Under the pieces are notes generated by a model. The model was not told the DNA's origin. It saw nothing but the letters and a program-made list of their open reading frames with translations, and searched no databases. From Comamonas sp. (GTDB lineage: Bacteria; Pseudomonadota; Gammaproteobacteria; Burkholderiales; Burkholderiaceae_C), in the NCBI GenBank assembly GCA_031277805.1, contig JAITLR010000019.1:124001-188000 (forward strand): a DNA stretch of 64,000 nt, read 5' to 3'. Made by a program: the position numbers and the translations under genes. This document shows positions 46,001 to 55,051 of the stretch, piece after piece. Each line of letters opens with the position of its first letter. Position 1 is the stretch's first letter.

Positions 46001-46371
46001 GTGTTTAAGGGCTGGAACAGCCCTTCATATTGAATCAATAGTTTTATTTCGGATTGATTTTAAAATACATGTAAGTTACATAAAATAAGATATTCCACCT
46101 CTTTGAATGGACTCTTTCCCGAGCCCATGACCTGCTACCACCTCCTGCACCAGTGAATGCGCCACGAACCCTGGTTAGGGATGGTGTTCTCCAATCTCCA
46201 CAATTTCCATACCATCTCCAGCCCGCACCGTCACCATGCATCCTAGAGGCTGGGATAATTGAGCCAACTCACGCACTGCCTCCATTCAAGACAGGTGTTC
46301 CATTCAAGTCGCAGCTTCGCTCTGTGGCGCTGTTTCCCTGCTGGCAACTGGTGCTGCCAGCTCAAAGCTCA
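46001..46371. other. Intergenic region upstream of dusA with hairpin and palindrome
   Basis: 371 bases. AAGGGCTG / CAGCCCTT near 46007-46025 forms a hairpin after the ligase stop, without a strong T-run. An AT-rich stretch follows with the 13-bp palindrome ATGTAAGTTACAT at 46069-46081, identical in reverse complement to 22618-22630. Reading frame open from 46153 into dusA looks non-coding: no ribosome site, and homologues begin at 46372. Confidence 0.5.
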
Positions 46372-47376
46372 ATGCCTAACAATCACGATCGCAGTATGTG
46401 GCGCATGTCAGTCGCGCCCATGATGGACTGGACAGATAAACACTGTCGTTTTTTTCACCGACTGCTGAGTCAGCACACCCTGCTCTATACCGAGATGGTG
46501 ACTACTGGCGCATTGATTCATGGCGACGTCAAACGTCACCTGCGCTTTGAGGCACAAGAGCACCCAGTCGCACTGCAATTGGGCGGCAGCGAGCCCACAG
46601 ATCTCGCTCAAAGCGCGCGCCTCGGTCAGCAATGGGGCTATGACGAGATCAATCTCAATTGCGGCTGTCCTAGCGAGCGCGTACAGCGGGGTGCATTCGG
46701 CGCATGTTTGATGAACGAAGCATCACTGGTCGCAGACTGTGTCAAGGCCATGGTCGATGCGGTTGATGTTCCTGTGACCGTCAAACACCGCATCGGCATT
46801 GACAAGATCGAAAGCTATGACTTTGTCCGCGACTTTGTCGGTACTGTTGCCGAAGCAGGCTGCGAAGTCTTTATCGTCCATGCTCGCAACGCCTGGCTCA
46901 AAGGCTTGTCTCCCAAGGAAAATCGTGAGGTCCCACCTCTTCGCTATGAAGTCGTGGCCCAACTCAAACGTGATTTCCCTGAACTCACGATTGCGGTCAA
47001 TGGCGGCATCAAGACTGACGATGTAGTACAGCAGCAGCTCAGCCAGGTCGATGGCGTCATGGTCGGGCGCGAGGCCTATCACAACCCCTGGTGGCTGGCT
47101 TCATGGGACGGGCTTTACTATCAGGATGAGAGCATTGAGCGCACGCGGGAAAGCATTGAAGAGCAGATGGTGCTCTATATGGAGCAAGAGGCCCGAGAGC
47201 ACGGAACTCATTGGTATTCAATTGCCCGTCACATGCTGGGATTGCGCAACGGGCTGGCCGGTGCCCGCCGCTGGCGTCAAGTCTGGAGCGATCACAAGCT
47301 CAAGACCTTGCCACCTCACGAGGTGATGAAGCTCGCCCGCACCAAGCCCGCACAGGCAGAAGCACTAAACCTCTAG
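46372..47376 (+). CDS. dusA: tRNA-dihydrouridine(20/20a) synthase DusA
   Basis: 334-residue FMN enzyme reducing uridine at positions 20/20a of tRNA. Typical segments are MSVAPMMDWTDKHCRFFHRL, HPVALQLGGSEPTDLAQSA, the active-site Cys in INLNCGCPSERVQRGAFGAC, VTVKHRIGIDK, FIVHARNAWLKGLSPKENRE and VMVGREAYHNPWWLA. The DusA subgroup is marked by the NAWLKGLSPKENRE stretch. I place the start at ATG 46372, giving the normal length; a longer open frame upstream lacks similarity. It appears to be monocistronic; the phaZ gene follows after 156 bases. Confidence 0.94.
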   Translation: MPNNHDRSMWRMSVAPMMDWTDKHCRFFHRLLSQHTLLYTEMVTTGALIHGDVKRHLRFEAQEHPVALQLGGSEPTDLAQSARLGQQWGYDEINLNCGCPSERVQRGAFGACLMNEASLVADCVKAMVDAVDVPVTVKHRIGIDKIESYDFVRDFVGTVAEAGCEVFIVHARNAWLKGLSPKENREVPPLRYEVVAQLKRDFPELTIAVNGGIKTDDVVQQQLSQVDGVMVGREAYHNPWWLASWDGLYYQDESIERTRESIEEQMVLYMEQEAREHGTHWYSIARHMLGLRNGLAGARRWRQVWSDHKLKTLPPHEVMKLARTKPAQAEALNL

Positions 47377-47497
47377 AGAATTCAAGGCCATGGCGTCAAT
47401 GCCTTCTGCGGGCTAGTACTTGCCCGCGTTGCGTACACCCATCAATGGCAAGCTTGAAGGGCTTTTACTACTTTGCATGTCAAATTCCGCTGTTATA

Positions 47498-47508
47498 TTG
47501 CACTGCAA
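47498..47508. promoter_or_regulatory. TTGCACTGCAA palindrome upstream of phaZ
   Basis: 5+1+5 perfect palindrome, 24 bases before the phaZ ATG. TGC...GCA-type sites are bound by the PHA regulator PhaR in some proteobacteria; assignment to PhaR is inference from that and from the gene it precedes. Confidence 0.4.
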
Positions 47509-47532
47509 CATAATCAAAAGCGCACCCGTCCC

Positions 47533-48951
47533 ATGCTCTACCAGATCTACGAAATGCAACGCGCAATGGTCGAACCCTTTGCCGACTTTGCCCAGGCCGC
47601 TTCCAAGTTCTACAACAACCCTCATTCAGCCTTCAGCCAGTTGCCCACGGCTCAGCGCATGGCTGCAGGTTTCAATCTGATGTACCGCTTGGGCAAGGAT
47701 TACGAGAAGCCCGAGTTCGATCTGCATAGCGTCGAAGTCAATGGCGTAGACGTCACCATCCGCGAGCGCGTGGAAATCGACAAGCCGTTTTGCGAGCTGC
47801 GCCGCTTCAAGCGTTTTTCCGATGATCCCGAAACGCTGGATCTCATGCTCAGCCAGCCCGTGGTACTGATCGTGGCCCCTCTTTCTGGTCACTACGCCAC
47901 CTTGCTGCGCGACACTGTTCAAAGCATGCTTGGTGGCCATAAGGTCTATATCACTGACTGGAAGAACGCCCGTACCGTCCCACTGTCCGAGGGAGAATTC
48001 CATCTCGACGACTATGTGAACTATGTGCAGGAATTCATCCGCTACCTGCAGGGCCGCTACGGTCAATGCCATGTGGTCAGCGTCTGCCAACCCACGGTAC
48101 CGGTACTCGCCGCCGTATCGCTGATGGCCAGCCGCGGTGAGAAAACGCCTTTGTCCATGACCATGATGGGTGGCCCCATCGATGCCCGCCGCTCTCCAAC
48201 GGCTGTGAACAATCTGGCCGAGACCCGTAGCCACGAATGGTTCCAGAACAACGTCATCTATGAGGTCCCGAACAATTACCCCGGAGCTGGCCGCCGCGTC
48301 TACCCCGGCTTCCTGCAGTATTCGGGCTTTGTGGCGATGAACCCAGACCGCCACGCCAACAGCCATTACGACTATTTCAAGGACTTGATCAAGGGTGATG
48401 AGGCCAGCGCCGAACATCACCGCAAGTTCTATGACGAATACAACGCCGTGCTGGACATGGATGCCGACTACTACCTGGAAACCATCGCCACGGTGTTTCA
48501 GGAGTACAAGCTGGTCAAGGGCACCTGGGAAATCAAGAATGAGCAAGGCAAGCCTGAGCTGGTACGCCCGCAGGACATCGAGAGCACTGCATTGCTGACG
48601 GTGGAAGGTGAGCTGGACGATATTTCAGGCGCGGGCCAGACCCGCGCCGCCCATGATCTGTGCACCGGCATCAAAGCCGATGCGCGCCAGCATCTTGAGG
48701 TACAAGGCGCTGGTCATTACGGCATCTTCAGCGGTAGCCGCTGGCGCAAGACTGTTTACCCGCAGGTGCGGGACTTCATCCTTTCCCATCAGCCCGCCAG
48801 TGCCACAAAGGCCAGCGCCGCCGGCCATGTCAGCAGCATGAGCGATGACGGGCCAGAAGTCTCCAGCAAGCCGCACGCCAGAAGCGACGCGAAAAACGGC
48901 GACAATGCCAGCTCGCCTAAAAACGCCCGCCAAACGCGCGAAAAGGTTTAA
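47533..48951 (+). CDS. phaZ: Intracellular polyhydroxyalkanoate depolymerase
   Basis: 472 residues. Matches the intracellular PHB depolymerase family: LYQIYEMQRAMVEPFADFAQ at the start, IVAPLSGHYATLLRDTVQSML, VYITDWKNARTVPLSEGEF, and HVVSVCQPTVPVLAAVSLMA, where Cys replaces the lipase-box Ser as in this family. Asp/His of the triad are expected near VEGELDDISGAGQ and VQGAGHYGIFSGSRW. The last roughly 60 residues (Ser/Ala/Lys-rich, for example SDDGPEVSSKPHARSD) are low-complexity and look like a lineage-specific tail. It mobilises storage PHB granules. An RnfB-like gene follows after 15 bases. Confidence 0.93.
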   Translation: MLYQIYEMQRAMVEPFADFAQAASKFYNNPHSAFSQLPTAQRMAAGFNLMYRLGKDYEKPEFDLHSVEVNGVDVTIRERVEIDKPFCELRRFKRFSDDPETLDLMLSQPVVLIVAPLSGHYATLLRDTVQSMLGGHKVYITDWKNARTVPLSEGEFHLDDYVNYVQEFIRYLQGRYGQCHVVSVCQPTVPVLAAVSLMASRGEKTPLSMTMMGGPIDARRSPTAVNNLAETRSHEWFQNNVIYEVPNNYPGAGRRVYPGFLQYSGFVAMNPDRHANSHYDYFKDLIKGDEASAEHHRKFYDEYNAVLDMDADYYLETIATVFQEYKLVKGTWEIKNEQGKPELVRPQDIESTALLTVEGELDDISGAGQTRAAHDLCTGIKADARQHLEVQGAGHYGIFSGSRWRKTVYPQVRDFILSHQPASATKASAAGHVSSMSDDGPEVSSKPHARSDAKNGDNASSPKNARQTREKV

Positions 48952-48966
48952 AAGCTAGAGATTTGC

Positions 48967-49653
48967 ATGACCCCATCAATGTCCGCAGCCTCTTCGCTTC
49001 AAGCACTGGCTGCAGATATTGATGCAGCCCTACCCCAGACTCAGTGCACACGCTGTGGCTACCCTGACTGCGCAGCCTATGCCGGGGCGATTGCTCGTGG
49101 TGAAGCAGCTATCAATCAATGCCCTCCCGGAGGCCAGGAGGGCATTCGTCGTCTCGCTGCCATTACCCGACAGCCAGAAATTCCACTGAATGCAGAGCAT
49201 GGCGAGGAATCCTGGCGCAGCCTCGCCGTGATCGATGAAGCCTGGTGCATAGGCTGCACGCTATGCATCAAGGCCTGCCCCACCGATGCCATCCTGGGCG
49301 CCAACAAGCGCATGCACACCGTGATCGCAGAGCACTGCACGGGCTGCGAGCTATGCATTCCCGTCTGTCCTGTGGACTGCATCGAGCTGATCAACGCCAG
49401 CGACAACGCTACGGGCTGGGACGCCTGGAGCCTTGAACAAGCCCAGCATGCACGCGGCCGCTATGCCCTGCACCATCAGCGAACCGGCCGCAAGGCCAAT
49501 GCACCGGTACGTACCACAGCGCTGGAACCGGCTGCTGAAACCGTGACTGAAAGCACGGCGCAAACTCAGCCCTCTCCTGTCATGGACAAAAAGGCCATGC
49601 TGGCGGCCATCATGGCCAAGGCCAGGGCGCAGCGCACAGAGCAAAAATCGTGA
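48967..49653 (+). CDS. RnfB-like iron-sulfur protein (orphan)
   Basis: 228 residues. The N-terminal four-Cys cluster [22 protein letters not shown] (with a further Cys in NQCPPGG) is the RnfB 4Fe-4S domain. Two ferredoxin-type 4Fe-4S motifs follow, [16 protein letters not shown] and [18 protein letters not shown]. The C-terminal roughly 80 residues are Ala/Thr-rich and basic. Unlike true RnfB there is no N-terminal membrane helix, and no other rnf genes are nearby. It may be a soluble electron carrier. The link with phaZ, 15 bases upstream, is probably co-transcription without an obvious biochemical connection. Confidence 0.88.
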   Translation: MTPSMSAASSLQALAADIDAALPQTQCTRCGYPDCAAYAGAIARGEAAINQCPPGGQEGIRRLAAITRQPEIPLNAEHGEESWRSLAVIDEAWCIGCTLCIKACPTDAILGANKRMHTVIAEHCTGCELCIPVCPVDCIELINASDNATGWDAWSLEQAQHARGRYALHHQRTGRKANAPVRTTALEPAAETVTESTAQTQPSPVMDKKAMLAAIMAKARAQRTEQKS

Positions 49654-49656
49654 TGG

Positions 49657-49706
49657 AATAAGCTTGTAACGCTTGCTCAGAAAGCGCGACAAGCTATCAA
49701 AACAAG
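49657..49706 (-). repeat. Interspersed ~45-bp repeat between RnfB-like and chemoreceptor genes
   Basis: Minus strand: TTGTTTTGATAGCTTGTCGC, GCTTTCTGAGCAAGCGTTAC, AAGCTTATT. It has the GATAGCT head, CGCGCTTTC, AAGCGTTA tail. It occupies nearly the whole gap between the two convergent genes, suggesting a transcription-end role or a neutral landing site. Confidence 0.65.
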
Positions 49707-49720
49707 AGTCCCAGTTTGAC

Positions 49721-51208
49721 TCAGATAGTCGCCAGACTCTTGTAGACGCCGCAGCCCCAATACAGCCCCTTGTGCTTGCAGACATAGGACATCTTGGTCT
49801 GCACTTTCTGTGTGCTGGGATTGATGTAGTCGTACTCGACCCAACCCGGGCAGGTCTCGGCCTGGGCAATGATGTCGGCAATCAGCTGTTCTCCCCGGAT
49901 GCCGGGCACATCCTGCACACGTACTCCGACTTTTTCGGGATTACCGCCAAAGGCCCGATACTCGCCCTGAGCCGTAAGCGCAAACACATACATATCGCGG
50001 TCGTGATAGGGCTGCAGTGGGTCGCTGATGGAATGCAGCACCTGACTCTGACTTCGCCCGTCATTGAGTAGGCGCATCGCTGCATCAACCAGGGCGACTG
50101 CTTCCTCGGCCGTACCTTGCTGCAGTCTGAAACGCTCAACCGCTCCCGACAGCGCCTGCGCACGCAACTGCAAAGCCTGAGCCTGTTGCAGCGCATGGCC
50201 CACCATCTGGGCATTGTGCTGGGTGATGTCATCGATCTGGCGCACTGCATTGGTGATTTCCTGCAGGCCCGTGCTCTGGCTGCTGGCCGAATCGGACAAC
50301 ACTCCCATATGTGAAACCACGTCATGAATGGCACGCGTCACGCCATGGATTTCCTGGCCCGCATCACGCAGCAGTTGCACGCTCTGGGCCACTTGCTCCA
50401 CGGTTTCGCCAATCAACTGCCGGATTTCCTTGGCTGCTTCTCCGCTGCGCTGGGCCAGAGAGCGTACCTCGCTGGCCACCACGGCAAAGCCCCTGCCTTG
50501 CTCACCTGCGCGGGCCGCTTCCACGGCTGCATTCAGCGCCAGGATATTGGTCTGAAACGCAATGCCGTCAATAACACCGATGATTTCGCGCATGCGCCCT
50601 GCGTTGCGTTCTATCGATTCCACTGAATGCACGGCATGCTCCATGGCCGCCGCCCCCTGATCCGCCGCCGCGCGTACGCCATGAGCCTGTGAATGTGCAG
50701 CCCGCGCCACATCCACATTGTTTTGTACGGCTGTCGTCAGTTGCTCCACGCTGACCACGGTCTGGGTCAGATTGCTGGCCTGGGTCTCAGTGCGCTCGGC
50801 CAAGGCCTGATGCTCTCCGATCAGACTCTGCCCGGCCTGTGCTACCAGCGCCGCATTGCTGCGTACATCGGCCACCATGCCCGATAGCGCCTGCACCATG
50901 CCTCGGGTCAGATTCGTGGCACTGTTTGGAGCCTCATTCAGGCTCAAGTCGCCATGTGCAACCTGCTCCAGCGCCTGTTGCAAGCCCAGCCAACGCACCT
51001 GCCAATGCCTGTAAAGACAACGCCCCCACAGCAGCACGCCCAGACCCCAGAGCGGCAGCCAGCCCAGGTTAAGCCCTCGCTCCAACGGAGCCAGCATGAC
51101 CAGCGGCCCCGCAAGCAGCCACAGCAAACCGGTGAATACAACCATGGGACTGACAGTACCGGATAGATGCGAATGTCCTTTGTCTGAACTGTCGATCTGT
51201 TGCTGCAT
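49721..51208 (-). CDS. Methyl-accepting chemotaxis protein with C-terminal Cache-like domain
   Basis: 495 residues. Two membrane segments near the N-terminus ([39 protein letters not shown]) are separated by only a short loop, so there is no sizeable periplasmic sensor. The signalling coiled coil has the hairpin tip [57 protein letters not shown]. After the MCP domain, at residues about 395-490, is a single-Cache-like module: [57 protein letters not shown], ending VYKSLATI. It probably senses a cytoplasmic or membrane-permeant signal. Confidence 0.88.
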   Translation of the reverse strand: MQQQIDSSDKGHSHLSGTVSPMVVFTGLLWLLAGPLVMLAPLERGLNLGWLPLWGLGVLLWGRCLYRHWQVRWLGLQQALEQVAHGDLSLNEAPNSATNLTRGMVQALSGMVADVRSNAALVAQAGQSLIGEHQALAERTETQASNLTQTVVSVEQLTTAVQNNVDVARAAHSQAHGVRAAADQGAAAMEHAVHSVESIERNAGRMREIIGVIDGIAFQTNILALNAAVEAARAGEQGRGFAVVASEVRSLAQRSGEAAKEIRQLIGETVEQVAQSVQLLRDAGQEIHGVTRAIHDVVSHMGVLSDSASSQSTGLQEITNAVRQIDDITQHNAQMVGHALQQAQALQLRAQALSGAVERFRLQQGTAEEAVALVDAAMRLLNDGRSQSQVLHSISDPLQPYHDRDMYVFALTAQGEYRAFGGNPEKVGVRVQDVPGIRGEQLIADIIAQAETCPGWVEYDYINPSTQKVQTKMSYVCKHKGLYWGCGVYKSLATI

Positions 51209-51324
51209 GGCATATCCTTTCTGACATCTGATCTACTCGCATGCGGTCCAGGCCCTACAACTGTTGGTCTCCCCGCCACCTCTTCGCCGTGGTGTTTGCT
51301 TTGTCCGCCAGCTTAGGTAACAAA

Positions 51325-51361
51325 TTGAAATATTTCGAGACCGGAAAACCCGAAATTTCAA
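51325..51361. promoter_or_regulatory. AT-rich inverted repeat between chemoreceptor and dapC
   Basis: Arms TTGAAATATTTCG (51325-51337) and CGAAATTTCAA (51351-51361) are complementary apart from a two-base difference. It lies in the 209-base divergent promoter region, 57 bases upstream of the dapC start; candidate operator for either gene. Confidence 0.45.
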
Positions 51362-51417
51362 AAAGTTGAGACCTCATTTGTCCATGCTCAAAGTGCATCA
51401 CCTCATAATAGATAGCT

Positions 51418-52623
51418 ATGAACCCCCTGCTCTCGCGCCTTCAGCCTTATCCGTTTGAACGTCTTCGCCAGCTGTTCGCCGGCGTGCAGCCCCCAGCCGG
51501 GGTACGCCCTATCAGCCTCGGCATTGGCGAGCCACGCCACGCCACCCCGCCATTCATTGAAGACGCCTTGAGCGCCGAGCTGCAGGGCCTGTCGGTCTAT
51601 CCGGCCACTGCCGGTATGCCCGCGCTACGCGAAGCCTGTGCCCAATGGGCCAGCCAGCGCTATGGCATCGAGCTCGATGCCGCTACCCAGGTGCTCCCCG
51701 TCAATGGCTCGCGTGAAGCCCTGTTTGCCTTCACCCAAGTTGTCGTCGACAACACCAAGGCCGGTGCCCGGGTCATCTGCCCCAATCCTTTCTATCAGAT
51801 CTACGAAGGCGCAACCCTGCTCGCCGGTGCCACGCCCTACTATGCGGCCAGCGATGCCTCACGCAACTTTGCCGTGAACTGGGATGCCGTACCCGAAGAG
51901 GTTTGGCAGAACACGCAGATGATTTTTGTCTGCTCGCCCGGCAATCCCACGGGCGCCGTGATGCCGCTGTCCGAATGGGAAAAGCTGTTTGCGCTGTCTG
52001 ACAAACACGACTTCGTGATTGCCAGTGACGAGTGCTATAGCGAGATCTACTTCCAGGAAGAAGCCCCTCTGGGAGGTTTGGAGGCCGCGAGGAAGCTGGG
52101 TCGTCATGATTTCAAGAACCTGGTGATGTTCACCAGCCTGTCCAAGCGCAGCAATGTGCCAGGCCTGCGCAGCGGCTTCGTCGCAGGTGATGCTTCACTG
52201 TTGAAGTCCTTCCTGCTGTACCGCACCTATCACGGCGGCGCCATGAGTCCCGTAGTGCAGACCGCATCGATTGCAGCATGGGGCGATGAAGCCCATGTGG
52301 TGGAAAACCGCCGCCTGTACCGCGAAAAATTCGCCCAGGTCACGCCCGTGCTATCCGCAGTCATGGACGTGAAACTGCCCGATGCCAGCTTCTACCTCTG
52401 GGCAGGAATTCCCACAGAATTGAAGATGGATGACGCGCAATTCGCCAAAGAGCTGTATGCTCATACAGGTGTTACCGTGCTACCTGGCAGCTATCTGGCA
52501 CGCGATGCTCATGGTTTCAACCCTGGAGCCAACCGCGTACGCATGGCGCTGGTGGCCGAAACCGCAGAATGCCTGGAGGCTGCACAGCGTATCGCCCAGT
52601 TCATCGAATCGCGTACTCGCTGA
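51418..52623 (+). CDS. dapC: N-succinyldiaminopimelate aminotransferase DapC
   Basis: 401-residue PLP enzyme (class I/II aminotransferase) in the succinylase branch of lysine/DAP synthesis. Features: SRLQPYPFERLRQLFAGVQPP start, ISLGIGEPRHATPPFIEDAL, NGSREALFAFTQ, FVCSPGNPTGAVM, IASDECYSEIYFQEE, and the PLP-binding Lys in FTSLSKRSNVPGLRSGFVAG, with NRVRMALVAE near the end. The assignment to DapC over other aminotransferases rests on motif similarity and on dapD and dapE immediately downstream. It lies divergent from the chemoreceptor gene; a weak terminator separates it from dapD. Confidence 0.93.
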   Translation: MNPLLSRLQPYPFERLRQLFAGVQPPAGVRPISLGIGEPRHATPPFIEDALSAELQGLSVYPATAGMPALREACAQWASQRYGIELDAATQVLPVNGSREALFAFTQVVVDNTKAGARVICPNPFYQIYEGATLLAGATPYYAASDASRNFAVNWDAVPEEVWQNTQMIFVCSPGNPTGAVMPLSEWEKLFALSDKHDFVIASDECYSEIYFQEEAPLGGLEAARKLGRHDFKNLVMFTSLSKRSNVPGLRSGFVAGDASLLKSFLLYRTYHGGAMSPVVQTASIAAWGDEAHVVENRRLYREKFAQVTPVLSAVMDVKLPDASFYLWAGIPTELKMDDAQFAKELYAHTGVTVLPGSYLARDAHGFNPGANRVRMALVAETAECLEAAQRIAQFIESRTR

Positions 52624-52633
52624 GCACCTATCC

Positions 52634-52659
52634 AAGGTCTGCCCCCGCAGGCCTTTTTT
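52634..52659 (+). terminator. Terminator-like hairpin between dapC and dapD
   Basis: AAGGTCTGC / GCAGGCCTT with one mismatch and a six-T run. Partial termination or attenuation between dapC and dapD is likely. Confidence 0.65.
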
Positions 52660-52729
52660 GACCCAAGCTTGCTGATTCAGGCTTCCTTGCCGCTTTACCT
52701 CAACCTTTCGCTCTTTGACCGAAAAAATC

Positions 52730-53563
52730 ATGACGCAACAACTGCAATCCATCATCGACAACGCCTGGGACAACCGTGCCAATATCTCGCCCTCCGCCGC
52801 CCCCAAGGAAGTGGTGGATGCCGTGGAGCATGTGATTGCCGAGCTCAATGACGGCAAGCTGCGCGTGGCCAGCCGCGCCGGTGTGGGTCAATGGACCGTG
52901 CACCAGTGGCTCAAGAAAGCCGTGCTGCTGTCCTTCCGCCTCAAGGACAACGCCCTGATCAACGGCGGTGCGCTGAACTTCTTCGACAAGGTGCCCACCA
53001 AGTTCGAAGGCATGAGCGAAGCCGAGATCGCTGCCACCGGCGTGCGTGTCGTGCCTCCTGCCGTAGCCCGCCGCGGCTCCTTCATCGCCAAGGGCGCCAT
53101 CCTCATGCCTTCCTATGTGAACATCGGCGCCTATGTGGACGAAGGCACCATGGTCGACACCTGGGCCACCGTGGGCTCCTGCGCCCAAGTGGGCAAGAAC
53201 GTCCATCTGTCGGGTGGCGTAGGCCTGGGCGGCGTGCTCGAGCCCTTGCAGGCCAACCCCACCATCATTGAAGACAACTGCTTCATCGGCGCTCGCTCCG
53301 AAGTGGTCGAAGGCGTGATCGTCGAGGAAAACTCCGTGCTGGGCATGGGCGTGTACATCGGCCAGTCCACCCCCCTGTTCAACCGCGAAACCGGCGAGAT
53401 CACCTATGGCCGCGTGCCCAGCGGTTCTGTCGTGGTCAGCGGCAACATCCCCAAGAAGACCAAGGACGGCAAGGACTACTCCATGTACGCCGCCATCATC
53501 GTCAAGCGTGTGGATGCCCAGACCCGTTCCAAGACCAGCATCAACGACCTGCTGCGCGACTGA
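52730..53563 (+). CDS. dapD: 2,3,4,5-tetrahydropyridine-2,6-dicarboxylate N-succinyltransferase DapD
   Basis: 277-residue trimeric left-handed beta-helix acyltransferase that succinylates tetrahydrodipicolinate. The N-terminal helical domain ([20 protein letters not shown]) and [24 protein letters not shown] are typical. Hexapeptide repeats follow ([41 protein letters not shown]), including [21 protein letters not shown] and [21 protein letters not shown]. Codon use is strongly GC-rich, suggesting high expression. It is preceded by a terminator-like hairpin and followed by a clear one at 53617, so it may be transcribed singly. Confidence 0.96.
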   Translation: MTQQLQSIIDNAWDNRANISPSAAPKEVVDAVEHVIAELNDGKLRVASRAGVGQWTVHQWLKKAVLLSFRLKDNALINGGALNFFDKVPTKFEGMSEAEIAATGVRVVPPAVARRGSFIAKGAILMPSYVNIGAYVDEGTMVDTWATVGSCAQVGKNVHLSGGVGLGGVLEPLQANPTIIEDNCFIGARSEVVEGVIVEENSVLGMGVYIGQSTPLFNRETGEITYGRVPSGSVVVSGNIPKKTKDGKDYSMYAAIIVKRVDAQTRSKTSINDLLRD

Positions 53564-53616
53564 CTCACGCATGAACTGCAGCAGCACCCACTGCTGCCTT
53601 TCAATCCGCAATGATC

Positions 53617-53651
53617 AAGCCTGCCCGCCCTCAAGCCGCGCAGGCTTTTTT
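53617..53651 (+). terminator. Intrinsic terminator after dapD
   Basis: AAGCCTGC / GCAGGCTT enclosing a 15-base loop, followed by TTTTC; 53 bases after the stop codon. Confidence 0.8.
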
Positions 53652-53833
53652 CATCGCCGGGCCGCCCCAAGATGAAAAAGGCCTCCTTCACGAAGGGACA
53701 GCAACCACGCGCAGCGTGGGAGCGTGAGGGAGCAGATTTTTCATGTGCAAGATCAGATGCAAACCATGCCTCAGAGCCTCCTTGAACGCTGACAGGCGCT
53801 AACATGGGCGCCGAGAGGCTTAAAGGGATTTGA

Positions 53834-55000
53834 ATGAGCAATATGGAAAAAATTCTGCGTCTGATGGCCGAGAAAAAGGCTTCCGACGTTTATCTGTCGG
53901 CCCGCGCCCCGGTGCTGATCAAAATCAACGGCGTCTGCGTCCCCATCAACCAGCAGGAGTTGCCGCCCGATGCACCGCTGGCCCTGCTGTCGGAGGTCGT
54001 CAGCCCCAAGGCCATCGAGGAGCTCAAGCAAACGGGTGAACTTAATATCGCCATCCCCTTGAGCGGTCTTGGTCGCTTTCGTATCAGTGCCATGCGCCAG
54101 CGCACCACCTATGCGGTGGTTGTGCGTTATATCTCTCAGCAGATCCCCAAGCGCGAAACACTGAACCTGCCGCCCGTGCTCAGCAATCTGATCATGGAAA
54201 AGCGCGGCCTGGTGCTGGTGGTGGGGGCCACGGGATCAGGCAAGAGTACCTCGCTGGCTTCCATGATCGATGAACGCAATGAAAAGCTCAGCGGTCACAT
54301 TCTGACGGTGGAAGACCCCATCGAATTCCAGTTCCGCAGCAAGCGCTCCATCGTCAACCAACGCGAAGTGGGCACCGATACCGAATCCCTTCAGATTGCC
54401 CTCAAGAATGCGCTGCGCCAGGCTCCCGACGTGATTCTGATCGGTGAAATCCGCGACCGCGAAACCATGTCCGCGGCTCTGGCCTATGCACAGTCCGGCC
54501 ACCTGTGCCTGGCCACGCTGCACGCCAACAACAGTTATCACACGCTCAACCGCATCCTGTCCTTCTTCCCTGAGGAGGTTCGACCCAGCATGCTGGGAGA
54601 GCTGGCAGCCTCGCTCAAAGCCGTGATCTCTCAACGCCTGGTCCGTTGCGTCGACGGCACACGCGTGCCAGCTGTCGAGGTCATGCTCAACACCAAGCTC
54701 ATCAGCGACATGATCTTGCGTGGCGACTTTGGCGGCGTGAAGGAATCCATGGAAAAATCCATGGCCGAAGGCTCTCAGACTTTTGAAGAAGCACTGGCCG
54801 GATTGGTGCGCAATGGCACAATTGAGCGCAGTGAAGCGCTGACCTATGCCGACTCGCCCACCAATCTGATGTGGCGTATGGATAATGACCTCAGCCATGC
54901 CAACTCTAAGAGCGCACCCGCAGTGACCGACGTGCTGCTGCCCGGTGAAGACGATATGCCGTCGTTCACCGAAATCACCCTTGATGTCAGACCTGCCTGA
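53834..55000 (+). CDS. pilU: Type IV pilus twitching ATPase, PilT/PilU family (PilU-like)
   Basis: 388-residue hexameric secretion ATPase driving pilus retraction. The N-terminal PAS-like domain begins MEKILRLMAEKKASDVYLSA. Walker A is LVVGATGSGKSTSLA, the Asp box is GHILTVEDPIEF, Walker B is VILIGEIRDRETM, and the His box is HLCLATLHANNSYHTLNRIL. The long C-terminal tail (about 40 residues past the usual PilT end) and overall length favour PilU, an accessory retraction ATPase. It sits inside the dap gene group without pilT or other pil genes. Confidence 0.88.
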   Translation: MSNMEKILRLMAEKKASDVYLSARAPVLIKINGVCVPINQQELPPDAPLALLSEVVSPKAIEELKQTGELNIAIPLSGLGRFRISAMRQRTTYAVVVRYISQQIPKRETLNLPPVLSNLIMEKRGLVLVVGATGSGKSTSLASMIDERNEKLSGHILTVEDPIEFQFRSKRSIVNQREVGTDTESLQIALKNALRQAPDVILIGEIRDRETMSAALAYAQSGHLCLATLHANNSYHTLNRILSFFPEEVRPSMLGELAASLKAVISQRLVRCVDGTRVPAVEVMLNTKLISDMILRGDFGGVKESMEKSMAEGSQTFEEALAGLVRNGTIERSEALTYADSPTNLMWRMDNDLSHANSKSAPAVTDVLLPGEDDMPSFTEITLDVRPA

Positions 55001-55051
55001 GTCCGCTGCATGCGCGGCTCCGGCGATGCACTAGTTGAAACCTCTCCCCTC

